The position numbers and the translations under genes were made by a program. 64,000 nucleotides of DNA. It comes from Cucumis sativus (Eukaryota > Streptophyta > Magnoliopsida > Cucurbitales > Cucurbitaceae). Positions 1 through 12,240 of this stretch are shown one piece after another; within the stretch, counting starts at the first letter, position 1, and every line of letters begins with the position of its first letter. The stretch is taken from assembly GCF_000004075.3 (NCBI RefSeq), contig NC_026655.2, positions 21,561,489 to 21,625,488 of the forward strand, in the 5' to 3' direction. The notes under the pieces are model-generated. The model saw only the letters and a list, made by a program, of their open reading frames with translations. It had not been told where the DNA came from and did not search any database.

Positions 1-379
1 CGTCTTCTTTTGTTTCCAACACTCCATTCAATGATGATTTTGTTTTCGTTTTTGCTTGTGTTTTCTCATCTTCCCTAAAAAGGGCAAAAAATGGATAGGT
101 AGAAGCAGCAGTGTTTACAAGCTTTGTAAAACCGAATGGTTATTGAACCATGTTTATTTTGTCTTGTTCTATGTGTAATCAACTGAAGTTTTTCTTTGGT
201 ATGAGAGAGGAAGTTTGCACAATTTAGGGTCTAGAATTACAATAACACACGCACATAGTGTTGCACTGACCTCCACTTATTGGTGCTTCCATGTTTAATC
301 TTTTGAACTAGTTTACTTACAAAAGAAAGGAGTGGATAGCTGTTGGTTAAAATCTAGAATGATTTGGCTGTGAATTCAG
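1..379 (+). other. Last intron of the telomere-binding gene (partial)
   Basis: No coding exon is visible here. The stretch is T-rich and ends in a pyrimidine-poor acceptor (gaattcag), after which the Myb exon reads in frame. The 5' splice site lies outside the window. Confidence 0.6.
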
Positions 380-550
380 GACAAATGGAAAACACTGGTG
401 CACACGGCGAGAATATCCCCACAGCAAAGAAGGGGAGAACCCGTGCCACAGGAGCTTTTGGACCGAGTCTTGACCGCGCACGCTTACTGGTCGAAGCAGC
501 AAGCTAAGTACCAGCTAAAGCGGCAGCCAGAGACATGTCTTCTCCTTTGA
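380..550 (+). CDS. Telomere repeat-binding protein (TRP/TRFL, Myb-type), last exon only
   Basis: Reading from the acceptor AG at 378-379, the sequence gives 56 codons and a TGA at 548-550. The peptide starts DKWKTLVHTARISPQQRRG and continues EPVPQELLDRVLTAHAYWSKQQ. This is the third helix of the C-terminal Myb/telobox domain, plus the basic-to-hydrophobic tail, of plant double-strand telomere-binding proteins (TRP1, TRFL, TBP1 type). In that family the domain binds TTTAGGG repeats in the nucleus and affects telomere length. The exon begins at the usual intron position, between VDLK and DKW. All earlier exons (ubiquitin-like domain and Myb helices 1-2) lie left of the window. The short tail ends in CLLL. 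The identification is strong because the DKW..LVHT.RISPQQRRGEPVPQ block is a family signature. Confidence 0.9.
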   Translation, partial: DKWKTLVHTARISPQQRRGEPVPQELLDRVLTAHAYWSKQQAKYQLKRQPETCLLL

Positions 551-2590
551 ACAAAAAAACAAACCAGCAAAAAGTTAGGGGTAATGGGTTGGTTGGTTAT
601 ATATAACATATATATGAATATTAATATCTATATATATTATATAGTGCCTATTCTGAAAGGTCTTTGTGACTATGACTATTCTTTTTTTTTTATTTTTTTT
701 TTTTTTTTTTTTTGTGGGGGGGGAGGGGAGGGGGTTGGGTTTCAAAGAAGGAAAGGTGTTGTAAAAATTAATGATAAGGAAAGGGTGATTTAATGATGAA
801 GCAAATGGAAAGTATATTACTATATATATTTTGGTGTAATATTTGGTGGGTCTGTCCAAAAATTGTCCTTTTCCTGATGTTGTAGGGGAGAGGCTCTTTC
901 TTGGCAACTTGTATAAAATCATTGTTGGAATAAAGAGCTTGCTAACGGAATTCGTTTCAATTTTCTTCATCACTCTTCTTTTCTTTGCCTATCCTCAATT
1001 GTCTTTTCATATATCATTATCATTCCATATGCTTATTTATTTGATCTATGATCATTGTTGAGACATGGTTTTATGTAGCAGATTGTTACCTCTATAAGCT
1101 TTGATCTTATCTCATTCTAATTGGTTTTGAGGGGTTGTTTGTTTGGGGAATCCAAGATTCTTATGGATCAGATATTTGAATTACTGTAAGATGTTTGAGT
1201 CTTTTTTGGATTCTCGTGTTGACGGCATCTACTTTTTACTCTTCTTTTTCCCTTTTTTTACTTCATATAAATTCTTTGTTTTAATTTTATAATCAAAATA
1301 AAGACTGACTACCATATTTCACATTCTTTGGGGTAAATAGTATTTATTTGATTCTTTTAAAAAAATATTCAAATTAAATATATATACATAAATAAATGTG
1401 TGTATATAAATGTTTTTCTTTTAATAAAAAGAATAAAATGCAAAAATATTTGAATAATTTTGAAAATGGAAAAGACCCAAAATTGGTACATGATTTGTAA
1501 AACGCTCATGTACCAAATCTAAACGAAACGATCATGTACCAATATTTAAACGATCTTGATATAAGATTATTGTACTAAATCTAAATGATCTTGTACCGTA
1601 CCAAATCTAAATGATCTTGGTACACGATCTTGTACATCTTCGTATACGATTTTGTCCTAAGATCGTTTAGATATCAATATATGATCATTTAGATTTTGGT
1701 AAACAGTCGTGTAATGAAAAGAGAAGAAAGACACAATACTTGATAATGAAAAAAGAATAAGGAGATATCGTTGAAGATGAAAGATGACAAATAAGGGAGA
1801 AATTCCGGACGAAGAGAAGCAATCGTAAACAAGAAGACGTTGAAATATAAAGAAGAGAATAAATAATAATAGGAAGAAGATGCACGTACAATGTGAAATT
1901 CAAAACCAACCGGAACAAATATGAAATTTATGAAAATACAATAATAACTTCATAGATTTTATTTTTTTGTTACATACGCGGAAATACTTTTTGGTTTTTT
2001 TCTATATATGTGTGGAAATTAGCCTATATATAAATCTTAAATTAATATATATTACTTTAGAAAACTAACAAATAAAATAATAAAGTCTATATTGGTAAAG
2101 AGCATATTGATATATTGACTCAAAAGAAGAAATACAAATGAATGAAAACGAATATATTAGGTAATTTCAACTCATACTAATGAATTGTGGTAGGGGTATT
2201 CTTAGAACATTTTGTACATTTAAGATTTTTCCCCTTTTTAGAAATCCCACAAGATAAACATGCTTATTCAACTATTCTCATATATCTTCAAATGTCTTTA
2301 TATCTGTGAAATATTTTAGATGATGGTTGGTAACCATAGTTTTCGGGAATTAAGTGTATTACGAAGCAATTTTAGGCAATGGTTAGATGGTGAACTCAAA
2401 TGAGTTTGTAATGGGTTTTAATTGCAAGTCTATGTCTTTGATTGAATGTTATAGACTCAGTTTGTAATATTAAATTTATTGATTTTCCATAATTTTCAAC
2501 TCAATCTTCTTCTCCAACGTTTCACGATTTTTGCCTTTGATTCCTCAATCATTATAACTGAAGGGGTTGCCACTTGTATAGACACAGGGA
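551..2590. other. Gene-free 3' flank of the telomere-binding gene
   Basis: The first few hundred bases probably form the 3' UTR. They include a T tract at 682-713 and a G-rich block at 716-739. From about 1460 to 1720 there is a cluster of diverged short repeats of the type 'gtaccaaatctaaacgatc', in both orientations. The rest is AT-rich sequence in which I see no gene. Confidence 0.5.
1480..1700. repeat. Short repeat cluster (taccaaatctaaacgatcttg type)
   Basis: The motif 'accaaatctaaacgatc' and variants occur about six times within 220 bp, some as reverse complements (for example gatcgtttagat near 1662 and gatcatttagat near 1682). A related piece with 'tatcaaatctaaacgttcttg' occurs near 17010. 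It looks like the interior of a dispersed non-autonomous element. Its ends were not found. Confidence 0.4.
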
Positions 2591-2636
2591 AGCTACCTAA
2601 TTGCATAAAGAGGCGAGTTCTCTCTTTGTACTTACT

Positions 2637-3049
2637 TGTTTTTTACTTTTCCCTTCTTTCAATTGTGTGTAGATCTGTGTTTCCATATAATTGAAGAAGA
2701 AGCTTTCAAGAATCTTTCTGTTCTTTCTTTTACTGCAATTTCTGGTTTTCTTCTTGCCTTTTCTTTGTGTGATGGAGAGATGAAGAGAAGATGAAGAGAG
2801 GAAGAAGAAGAGGATGAACACATGATGTTTTAAAGTGGTTAGGTAAGACCTACGTCCATTGTGCTTTGGGAGTCGTGTATTATTTCTTTTCAGTTTTGTT
2901 GTGTATGAAATATCAAAGAGATACAGAGTATTTATAGACTACCCTATGACCCTTAGCTAAACTCTAGTTAGACAAGAAGTTAAAACTTACAGATTTGACT
3001 ATATGTCTTTTACAAAGAGATAATTGTTTTAGTAAGAGTTATTCCCACA
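2637..3049 (-). repeat. Probable 3' LTR of copia element 1
   Basis: On the minus strand a polypurine tract (aaggtggagattt, about 3050-3061) is followed at once by TGTGGGAATAAC, the usual start of a copia LTR. Further along lie a TATA-like stretch (TATAAATAC, about 2930) and a pyrimidine-rich leader (about 2765-2820). The far edge near 2637 is a guess, because no second LTR survives for comparison. Confidence 0.55.
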
Positions 3050-3118
3050 AATCTCCACCTTAAAAGATATAGAGTGAAAATTTTGTGTATGTCTTGACTC
3101 CCAAAGCATTTGATGCAG

Positions 3119-3553
3119 TCATTCCTTCTCGAGTTCCAGGAACCCGATTGTTTGAAGACACTTGAGGAACTTCGATCGAGTGACTAACTTTGTCAACATA
3201 TCAGCTGCATTTTCACTGGTGTGAACCTTGAGCACTTCTACTTCCTGTTTTTTCATTTGTTCTATGATGAAGTGAAATTTAATATCTATGTGCTTTGTTC
3301 TACTGTGATACTGTTGGTTCTTGGACAAATGGTGGTGTTTTGGTTATCACAATAGATCTTTACAGATTTTTGTGGTAAGCCAAAGTCCTTCAGTAGTCTC
3401 TTTAGCCAAATAGCCCATAATAGCTTCAGAAAGAGCTATATATTCAACTTCAGTAGATAATAGGGTCACCACAAGTTGTAGTGTAGCTTTCCAGCTTAGT
3501 AGGTTGCCTCCTATTAGAAAACAATATCCTGTTAGTGACCTTCTCTTATCCAA
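3119..3553 (-). pseudogene. copia 1 RNase H remnants
   Basis: Two out-of-phase frames carry the copia RNase H. The segment 3553-3347 has RRSLTGYCFLIGGNLLSWKA and TEVEYIALSEA. The segment 3328-3119 has NQQYHSRTKHIDIKFHFI and VHTSENAADMLTKLV. The catalytic region between them, usually CDNQSA, is disturbed by the frame change near 3340. Confidence 0.88.
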
Positions 3554-4374
3554 ATCGCATAGTCAGAATCTACAAAACCATAAAGTTCAAACAGTTCTTT
3601 AGGACATATTTTATAGATTAGTTGTGCATTCATAGATCCCTTTAGGTACCTAAGGACCCATTTGGCTACTTCCCAACGCCTTTTGCCTAGGTTATCCATA
3701 TACTTGCTAATTAAACTAGAAGAGTAAGATAAATCAGGCCTAGTAGAAATCATTAGGTACATAATACTTTCTATCACTTGTGAGTAAGAGATGTTTGCCA
3801 TGTATTTGACATGGTTGGGATCTTCTGGGTCTGGACAATTTGCAGTTGATAGTTTGAAGTGTTGTGCAAGGGGAATTACCACTTGCTTAGCATCTAACAT
3901 ATTAAATCTTTTAAGTACCTTATAGTAGTAGTTACTTTGGTCCATTGTTAGAAGTCTATTTGTTCTTTCTCTTGTGATGTCAATGCCTAGAATTCTCTTA
4001 GATTCTCCAAGTTCCTTCATATCAAATTCTTCTTTCAAGGCTGTCTTTACTCTTTTAATATCAAACTTTGATTTTTCTGCAAGCACCTTAGAGGAATAGG
4101 AATTTGAATTTATAAATGCCCAACTGTCATAGGAACTTTTATTAAAACCAAGTTTAGAGATTTCATCAAACTTTTTGTACCAACATCTTGGTGATTGTTT
4201 TAGACCATATATGGATTTTTTGAGATAGCATACCTGATCTTCTTTACATTTTTCAATGTATCCTTGTGGTTGATTCATGTATATGTCTTCTGTCAAGTCA
4301 CCATGTAAGAATGCTGTTTTAACATCAAGTTGTTCAAGTTCTAGATCTTCTTGAACAACTAATGAAAAGAGCAT
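3532..4374 (-). pseudogene. copia 1 reverse transcriptase lacking its YVDD box
   Basis: The 280-codon frame shows QLDVKTAFLHGDL, IYMNQPQGY, LKKSIYGLKQSPRCWY, then FDMKELGESKRILGIDI and YLMISTRPDLSYSSSLISKY. These are copia RT motifs in order. Between SYDSWAFINSN and KFDIKRVKTAL the segment that normally holds the catalytic YVDD is missing. The loss appears to be an in-frame internal deletion. This RT would be inactive even if expressed. Confidence 0.9.
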
Positions 4375-4391
4375 TCTTATGGAGGTTTGTT

Positions 4392-5586
4392 TTACAACTG
4401 GTGGGAGAATATTTCATTGTAATCAATTCCTTCCCTTTGTGTAAAGTCTTTGTCTACAAGCCTAGCTTTATATCTAGGAGGTTGAAGACCGGAAACTCCT
4501 TCTTTAAGTTTATAAATCCATTTGCAAGATATGGTATTACAATTTCTAGGTAGTGTTACCAAGGTCCATGTATTGTTGATAGCAAGTGATTCCATTTCAT
4601 CATTCATGGCATTTATCCAGTGTCTAGCATTACAGTAGCTCACTGCCTCATGAAATGTTTTTGGTTCATCATCATTAAGATTATTCACATCATTTAGGGC
4701 AAAGTTTACAAAATCTGCTTCACTGTATCTAGAAGGAGGAACAATAGTTCTTCTTTGTCTACCTCTAGCCAAAGAATAGTTTGATAAATCTCCTTCTTCT
4801 TGAGTAGCTTTTTCTAGAGTAGGTGGTAGATTGATACTAGCTTCTGCTTCTTCCTCAATGGTACTAGGAAGTTTATTTGATTCATGGTTTGGTGGGTGCT
4901 CCACCTCAATCTCATTTGGTTTAAAATTTGGATCAAGTGTTTCATTAGGTTTATCGAGCATAAACATAGTATCTTCCTTAAAAACCACATCTCTACTAGT
5001 TATACACCTTTTTTCTATAGAATGCCACATTCTAAATCCTTTAACTTCCTCTATAAAACCTAGGAACATACATTTTATCGCTCTCGGTTTTAATTTCCCT
5101 TGACTTTGATGGACAAATCCTATACAACCAAAGATTCTAAGGTTTTGTAAATTAGGAGGATGTTTAGACAATTTTTCTTCATGTGTTAGGAAATTTGTAG
5201 AGTGATGAGGGCATCTATTAAGGGTGTAAACAGTATAAGAAACAACTTCTGTCCATAAATTTTCTGGAATTAAACCATTAGACATTTGACATCTAACCCT
5301 ATCCATTATGGTTCTATTTAACCTTTAAGCAACACCATTTTGTTGAGGGGTATATCTAACGGTCCTATGCCTCATTATTCCATGTACTTTACAAGAGTTA
5401 TTGAATTCCCCATTACAAAATTCTAAACCAATATCAGTTCTTAAACATTTAACTTGTTTAGAAGTTTGTTTTTCTACCATGGTTTTCCATTCTTTAAATT
5501 TTCCTAGAGTTTGATCTTTAGACTTTAAGAAATAAACCCAACTCGTTCTAGAGTAATCATTTGTAAAAGTTAGAAAATACCTGGAA
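4392..5586 (-). pseudogene. copia 1 integrase core and start of reverse transcriptase
   Basis: Upstream of 5306 the minus strand reads through FTNDYSRTSWVYFLK and KCLRTDIGLEF (normally TDNGLEF) to RYTPQQNGVA. A stop codon follows where the family has an ER-N motif. From 5306 to 4392 the frame is open: MDRVRCQMSNGLIPENLWTE, then the basic linker, then the start of the RT (WINAMNDEMESLAINNTWTL, CKWIYKLK, ARLVDKDFTQREGIDY). The D-D-E chemistry cannot be made from one product because of the internal stop. Confidence 0.88.
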
Positions 5587-6415
5587 TTATTTAAATATGG
5601 TATTTGTGAGGGTCCCCATAGGTCGGAATGAATGTACGCCTAGGATAGCTTTGGTGTTGTTATCAACCTTTTGAAAGCTTTGTCTTGTAGACTTGCCAAC
5701 TACACAATGCTCACAAAAAGATAGCTTTTCAGCCACTCCTTTAAGAAGAGGTCCCTGTTCTGACAACACTTTCAATCCCTTCCCACTTATATGGGAAAGT
5801 CTTCTATGCCACAAATTCCCTTAATTTAGCATATCATTAGAAACAGTTAGGTCAACATGGTTCATGGACGCTTCTTTGATGAGAAAGAGTCCATTGATTC
5901 TTAAACCAACAAGAACAACCTTTGAGTTTTTTAATATTTCAAACCTCCAAGCGGAACCTTTGTATTCACAACCTATGAAGTCTAACATGCCAAGAAAAAT
6001 TAGGTTTCTTTTCAAGGATGGAACATGCCTCACATTCCTAAAAAGTGTTGCTATCCCATCTTGTGAACTTAAGTGTAACAGATCCAATGTCTACTATCTT
6101 GCAAGCATTGTCATTTCTCATGTATACTAGGCCTCCATTCCACACTTTATATGTTGTAATTCATCCCTTTAATGGTGTCATATAGAATGAACATCCTGAA
6201 TCAATTACCCAATCATGAGTATCTTTATTACCTTCTATTTGAATTGAATTTTATGAGATAGTTAAGGCATTTGAATACATAAACAGGGCTTGTTCTACTA
6301 CTGATGCTTTTGTCTTAGGTTCTTCTTGCTATTTTTCTTTTTCTTTTTGTTTCTTTTGATTTTGCTTTTTCTTTAGAAAGAAACAATACTGTTTGAAATG
6401 TCCGTTCTTGTGGCA
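5587..6415 (-). pseudogene. copia 1 gag end, protease and GAG-pre-integrase remnants
   Basis: Near 6415-6380 the minus strand reads FCHKNGHFKQYC, the end of a CCHC zinc knuckle whose first cysteine is lost at the truncation point. The segment 6087-5821 carries VRHVPSLKRNLIFLGMLD, typical of the region after the copia aspartic protease. The segment 5814-5587 carries MWHRRLSHISGKGLKVLSEQ and HCVVGKSTRQSF, the GAG-pre-integrase zinc region. A stop (taa) separates the last two segments, so this is a broken gene. Confidence 0.85.
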
Positions 6416-6420
6416 GAATG

Positions 6421-6839
6421 TAAATAAATAGTTAATTAGTAGCATAAATAAGGAAGTTATCATTTACCTAATAAATTTGTGCTTAACACGAATAAGGAAA
6501 TAATTTGAAATTAATTTTGAAAATCATATATAATAAATAATAAAAATAAGATTAATTTTTTTCTAAAAATATACGAAATCTTAATTAAGAAAATGAATTT
6601 TAGTTTAGGATATTTGTAAAGTTTCGTTTTGGGTTTTTTTTTCTAAATCTTTCAAGGTTTAAACATGTAATTTAACCTTCAAAATTTCAACATTTTAGCA
6701 GTATGATTCTTAATATTTCAATATGAATTAGAAGAATTTGGACTAAACGAATGGCGTATTTATATGTTTCTATTGAAGCTAATTACCATCTATTTAAAAC
6801 TAAAAAGAACATAGTTCAACTAACCTAAAACTTCTATTA
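6421..6839. other. AT-rich spacer
   Basis: I see no gene or clear repeat in this stretch. Confidence 0.4.
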
Positions 6840-7330
6840 TAATAGTTTTTGTCTTTGTCTATGCAAAAAACATGGACAATTCTTATGAAAAACGTGGAAA
6901 GAACTTCTGCATAGGTTTTTTTTTTTTGCATGGGCACGTTGTGTGATTGAAACACCATCATCTTTTTCTTTGTCCACGTTTTTTATATTATGTGGCAGAA
7001 ATGCCGACGCAAATTAAAATCGTAGGCAAAAAAGATATTTTTAGCCACGAAAAAAACGTGAAAGGTGTTTTTGCCAACGATGATCATCAGGTCGGAAAAA
7101 TACATTTTTTTGCCACGAAAAAAACGTCGGCAGAAAGGTAATTTTACTCACGGTCATTTTCACATGGGCAGAAAGAATTTTTGTCGACAAAAACAAAAAT
7201 TTACCCTACGCTAAATTTGTCGGTAATTAATATTTGTTTACTTTTTGCTCACACACCAAACGTCACCAAAGCTTTCTAATTGCCAACATATTTCTAGCCA
7301 CACAAAGAATGTGACAAAACGATTTTATTT
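6840..7330. mobile_element. CACTA-like element fragment (subterminal repeats)
   Basis: Repeated 'gccacgaaaaaaacgt' and 'gccgacg/cgtcggcag' words occur in both orientations, interleaved with T-rich spacers. The best pair is near 7051 and 7117. This is the style of plant CACTA subterminal repeats and resembles the fragment at 19.5-20.6 kb. No CACTA termini or transposase frame were found, so the limits are approximate. Confidence 0.45.
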
Positions 7331-10300
7331 TTTTTTCACATTTATTATTAATATTGTATGCTTATAAATTAAAATTGAAATATAAAATGAATCTTCCGCC
7401 TATAACAAAATATGTTAAACACTGCAATCAAAAATTTAAAAATTAAAATATTTTCAACAATTAATATTTTGTCAAAGTATGACAAACAATAATTCTCTAG
7501 TGTGCCAAAGTTCCTAAGCTACATTAAATTTCATTTTGGCATATACGAAGATGAACAAAAAAATATTAAAAACACAAAAGTGGTTAACTTAGTAAGAAAA
7601 TCTCCAAAAAGAAATAGTCATTTCCTACTTCAAACTACATAAACTTGAAGAAAAAAAAAAAAGTACATTAAAATGAATAATTCCCGAGTGCGAGTTTGAA
7701 ACTAAAGTCTAACTAAAACTATACAAAGCGTGTTAACTCTCAAAGCGAACCTACAAGACAAGTTTCAAATCATCTAAAAAGTGTTTTACTTCTACAAATC
7801 ACTTGAAAAGCTAAAAAGACGTCATATATTTTAATATATCATGTATGTTTCAATTCATCCAAAGACCTAAAGATGTCATATTTTTCAATCAAAATGACAA
7901 ACTTAAAGTTCTAAAAAAAAGTAAAGGTTCAAACAAGATATACTTAACATAAGTGTCTAAGCATTCAAGTGATACATCTACATCGTAACTTATATTTGGG
8001 TTAAATATTATAAAATGTATATGTTAATTTATAGATTTTGATTATTTATTATTTATGCAAACAAGATTCACCCTCTCTTATACAAAATAGAAGATTTACT
8101 TATTTAAAAAAGAGAAAGTGTAATTAATCAATATATCTCAATGATTCAAAGTTGGCTCAATCAGACAAATAGGAATAAAAGAAATCAAATAGAATATTGT
8201 GTTTGATTAAAGTTCAAAATATATATTTAATAATTAGGAACCAAAAATGAAAGGGAATAAGGACAATAACATAATCAAACCTTAATATTTATGATAATTA
8301 ATTAACCTTTAAATTGAGAAAACATATCATTTTTATTTTTAACAAATTCCAAGACCTTTTGGTTGTGTTTGGGGCAATCATTAAGCAGCACTTCAACTCA
8401 TTCTTTGTTTTAATAATTTAGAGATTGGATCCAATGCATTATTCTTTTGAAACTTGTTGCCTTTTCTTCTTCAACATATATACAAATGCTTTTGCCATCT
8501 CTTTATATACTTTGATGTCACAAGACTTCATTTGTAATATGAGTTTGTAGAAAGAAACTTCAAGTATTTGTAGAGAATGTGAAGAATAATATAAATCTAA
8601 TAAAATTATAATAATAACACTTTTCTTAATTTCTACTCCAACTTGGTTTTGCTTAAAATTTTAAAATTACCATCTTTTTGGTCATGTGAACCCCTAGTTA
8701 TCAATTTTCAAAACTTGTCAAATGGGAATGAGTTATATTTAAATTAATTTTGTGAGTGATTTATAAAGTTGTTCCAAATGGGTAAGGCATTATTATTGAA
8801 ATTGACCAATTATCATAATTTTATCTTATATATATATATATAATTAAAAGTGATTAGCAAGATAATAGTTGTTAATAATTGAACTAAAAAAAGAGTAAAA
8901 ATGAAAAGGATTATTTGTGTTAAAGTTTCGTCCACCCACCAAATTTGACTAACAAATGTGTGAAAGTGACAATAGAGAAACAGACAGCCAAATAAACAAT
9001 GGAATTACTATATGGCCTTTTCATTCATCAAAATTTGCCACTCAACTTCTCATTTCTTCATTGGCTATTCAAAACTATAAAAGAAGAAAATGACCTAATT
9101 AACTACATAAATAAATAAAAACAAAGGACAATTAATTAATTATTTCCTCAAATATTCAAAAACAGAAACAATCTTTTTTATATTTAGAAAAAAAATCTTT
9201 TGAGTATTACAATTTGACCATTGTTTCGAACAGTGGATTACACGTTGTTATATCTATCCAAAAGAGGTTGATCAGTATCAGTTTGAAAAAATTCAAATTA
9301 ATTTTAAAAAAAATATATTTCAAAGATCAAAACCGACCATTTTTTACTCATTGACGGTCAAGATCGGTTTGAACATTTGCTAAATGGATCAAAGACGGTG
9401 TCCCACGAGATTTTTGGAGAAATTCTCTTCGTGTAATTTCAATTTTTTATTTGTATTAATTTCAATGGTGTGAGTATGATATCTAATATTTGATCATTTG
9501 TTTCTTTATCCAAAAAAGACAGACATTAATCTTCAAGCTTATTGATTTGAATCAACTTTACAACTTTAGAATAGTTATATAAGTGACTCAAAAGTTTTGA
9601 TTATACGAAAGCTTCGAAGCCTCAATCTTCAGAATTTGAGTGACTCAAAAGTTCAATCATTAGAACTTGAGTGTCTTCAAGAAGTTGTAAGTTTAAGATC
9701 AATTTGACCTTCAATCTTTTGAAATTAAGAGAGATTTTTTTAGTCTTTCAAGTATCCAATTTTTTTAGAAAAATGATAACCTCAAGATATATTAGAACTT
9801 AAAAGTTTTGAGAGCTTTACATGTTGAATCTTCTCCACTCCGTCCTTAATTTTTTCCACTTTTTATGTCTTGAAGTAAAGTAGTATGAGGTCTCTATTTA
9901 AATTTTCATAATGGGTTTGGTTTTCGTTGTGATGATTCGTGAAATTTAATTGGTCGAAAATTTTTCATTCAATAATCAGTTCAATAGCAGTTTGGTTGAA
10001 AAATCGAATCCAATCCAACACTATATCCACCCCTAACTCAAATGAAATATGAGTGTAGTGGTGATAGTACGAATTCCCTCATCCATCATATTTTAGTTGC
10101 TCAAAAATTAAAATGATGATCCTTAGACCTTAATATTGTTCCTTTATTTAGCATTTTCCCTATGATCATATTAGAATGGTAATGAAAATATTCAAAATAT
10201 CATACCCATTTTGGAACACAATTAAGAACAAATTAAGCAGAAAAATAAAATTATAATTTTTCTCCGTTCATGAAAAAAATCTTTTTTTTTTCAAAAGAAA

Positions 10301-12240
10301 TACAATAAACTTTAAAATGTAGAAAGAAATAGACATTAAAAAGTTACAAATGAAAAGAAAAAACTTATTTATAAAAAGGAAAAAAAATCAAAAGTATTTT
10401 ATCATAAATATTTAATTTAAAAAGAAGAAGATCCATTTTAATTAATTCCATATTAGCAGTTGAAACAAAGCCTAACTCTTGTTGAAATGTTATTTTCTTA
10501 AAACCAAAAAAAGGAAAAAGAAAAAGAAAAAGAATTGATTATTTTGATAGCAACATCCAATAAATTCCACTATTAATTATAATATAATACATAATATGCT
10601 TTTCCACTTTCCACATTATTGATACATTTTTATAATATGAAAATTATAGTTTCAAAAAGTTCCATTTTAAAAATAGGAAAAAAAAATCTTACCAAGATCT
10701 TAATTTCAGCTTATAAAATTAAAAATCCCTTTGTTCAATGAACTAATTCTCCCTGACTTCAACATATCCAACGTTGCTTACAACTATTATTATTGTCAAG
10801 AAAAAATATTTTAAAAAAAAGAAAGGATTCGATTTGTATATTAAATTACTATTTCGGTTAACGTATGATTTATCTAACAAAATAAATCAATATATGTTTT
10901 AACCTAGGTATATTAATTAGATTATATTTTTTAAACATAAATTAAAAAGTTTAATTCAAGTTAGAAATCATTCCTTCTAATTTTTTTTTGTATATTTACA
11001 CAAAATTGTCACAATCAATCACATGAATATGATTTGTCTCCATGTGGTGCTTACTGCTATCATTTTGTCATTTTCAAACTCATTTTTTTATTGCAATATT
11101 AGAGAACCACATGATTCCCAAATTAAAAATTAGACATAGTACAACTATCATATTAAGTATATTTTTTTTAACATAACAACTATGAAATATTTAAATCAAA
11201 CTTTAATATATTTCTTTAACAATACTACACTAAATCTTGTCAAAAGAAAAAAATAATATCAATATACTAGTCAAAAGAAAAAAATAATATCAATATACTA
11301 CACTAAAAAAAATTAGGTTAATATTATTTTTTTTTCAAATCCAACATAACTCTATATATTAGATAAATACGAGATATGCTATTAGAATTTTTTAAAATCT
11401 AATTTTTTTTCTTTGTTTGACTAATTAAAATATAGTGTTTGATAAAAGAATTCAATAAACAAAAATAAATTATATTATACTGAAAATTATGGGATAACCT
11501 TTTTATATTTAATATTTTAATAATTCAATGATTAATAGATTTAAAATACCAAGTAAAGTATACATTTATACTATAATCAAATAATTAAATCATGTCCCTT
11601 TTTTTTCTCAAAAAAAAAGATCAAATCATTTAATTTGAAATGATTGACTATAATTTGGTAGGAAAGATGGTTTGGTATATTATTTTGATTAACCCATACG
11701 TGTAATTAAAAAAGTATAATTGCACATTTATTATCTATCAAATTGACGTCATAAATGAATATTCGACCCACGTCATAAATGAATATTAAATACACCTTGA
11801 TGATTGAAGCCATGATATGATACATGTGATGTGTGCCCATTTTAGGTGGCATCTTCCATTCTTCTTTTCCCTTTTTAGCTATGTTTTGTACTTCTATCAT
11901 CCAAACTAATATTGAGATTTTGATTCTAGGAAGATAATGAAATATCTATAGAAGTTTTGAACTTATAAAATACATTGGTAGGAATTTAATGTTATGTGTT
12001 GGGGTGACTTTAGTTTGACAAATGTAGTATAACATTCTTAAGTTTTCCCTATATTTGTTTACCTTTTATTTCTATTAGGCTTTCTTGTTCATATTGTTTA
12101 CATTAATTGAAGCTATTGCTTAACCATATGAGAGGCTAGTTAGTTGGGCTCTTTTCATATATGCTAGTTTGTTACAACTTATCCATATGAGGAGTTAGTC
12201 ATTTGGTATTTAATAATTTTTTGAACGACATATATATTAA
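7331..12240. other. Gene-free AT-rich intergenic DNA
   Basis: The open frames here are short and low-complexity, with no recognisable domain. It contains a perfect 31-bp tandem duplication at 11239-11300 and several A-rich tracts. I see nothing else that can be supported. Confidence 0.5.
11239..11300. repeat. Perfect 31-bp tandem duplication
   Basis: The unit starting gtcaaaagaaaaaaataata at 11239 is repeated exactly from 11270 to 11300. It looks like a recent replication-slippage duplication. Confidence 0.85.

Larger units (their letters stand above)
3050..6420 (-). mobile_element. Ty1/copia retrotransposon 1, 5'-truncated and inactive
   Basis: The minus-strand order from 6420 downward is zinc knuckle, protease region, GAG-pre-integrase, integrase, reverse transcriptase, RNase H, polypurine tract, LTR. 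This is the copia order. The left end of pol stops abruptly inside the CCHC knuckle near 6420, so most of gag and the 5' LTR are missing. Several frame breaks and stops separate the pieces, so it cannot encode a working polyprotein. Confidence 0.92.

Noticed and set aside
575..1061. Overlapping open frames on both strands at the T/G-tract
   Set aside because: The peptides are homopolymer-driven (poly-Lys or poly-Phe) and have no domain. They are shadows of the T and G tracts.
5864..6130. Plus-strand 88-codon frame
   Set aside because: It is antisense to the copia protease region, whose minus-strand reading has clear family motifs.
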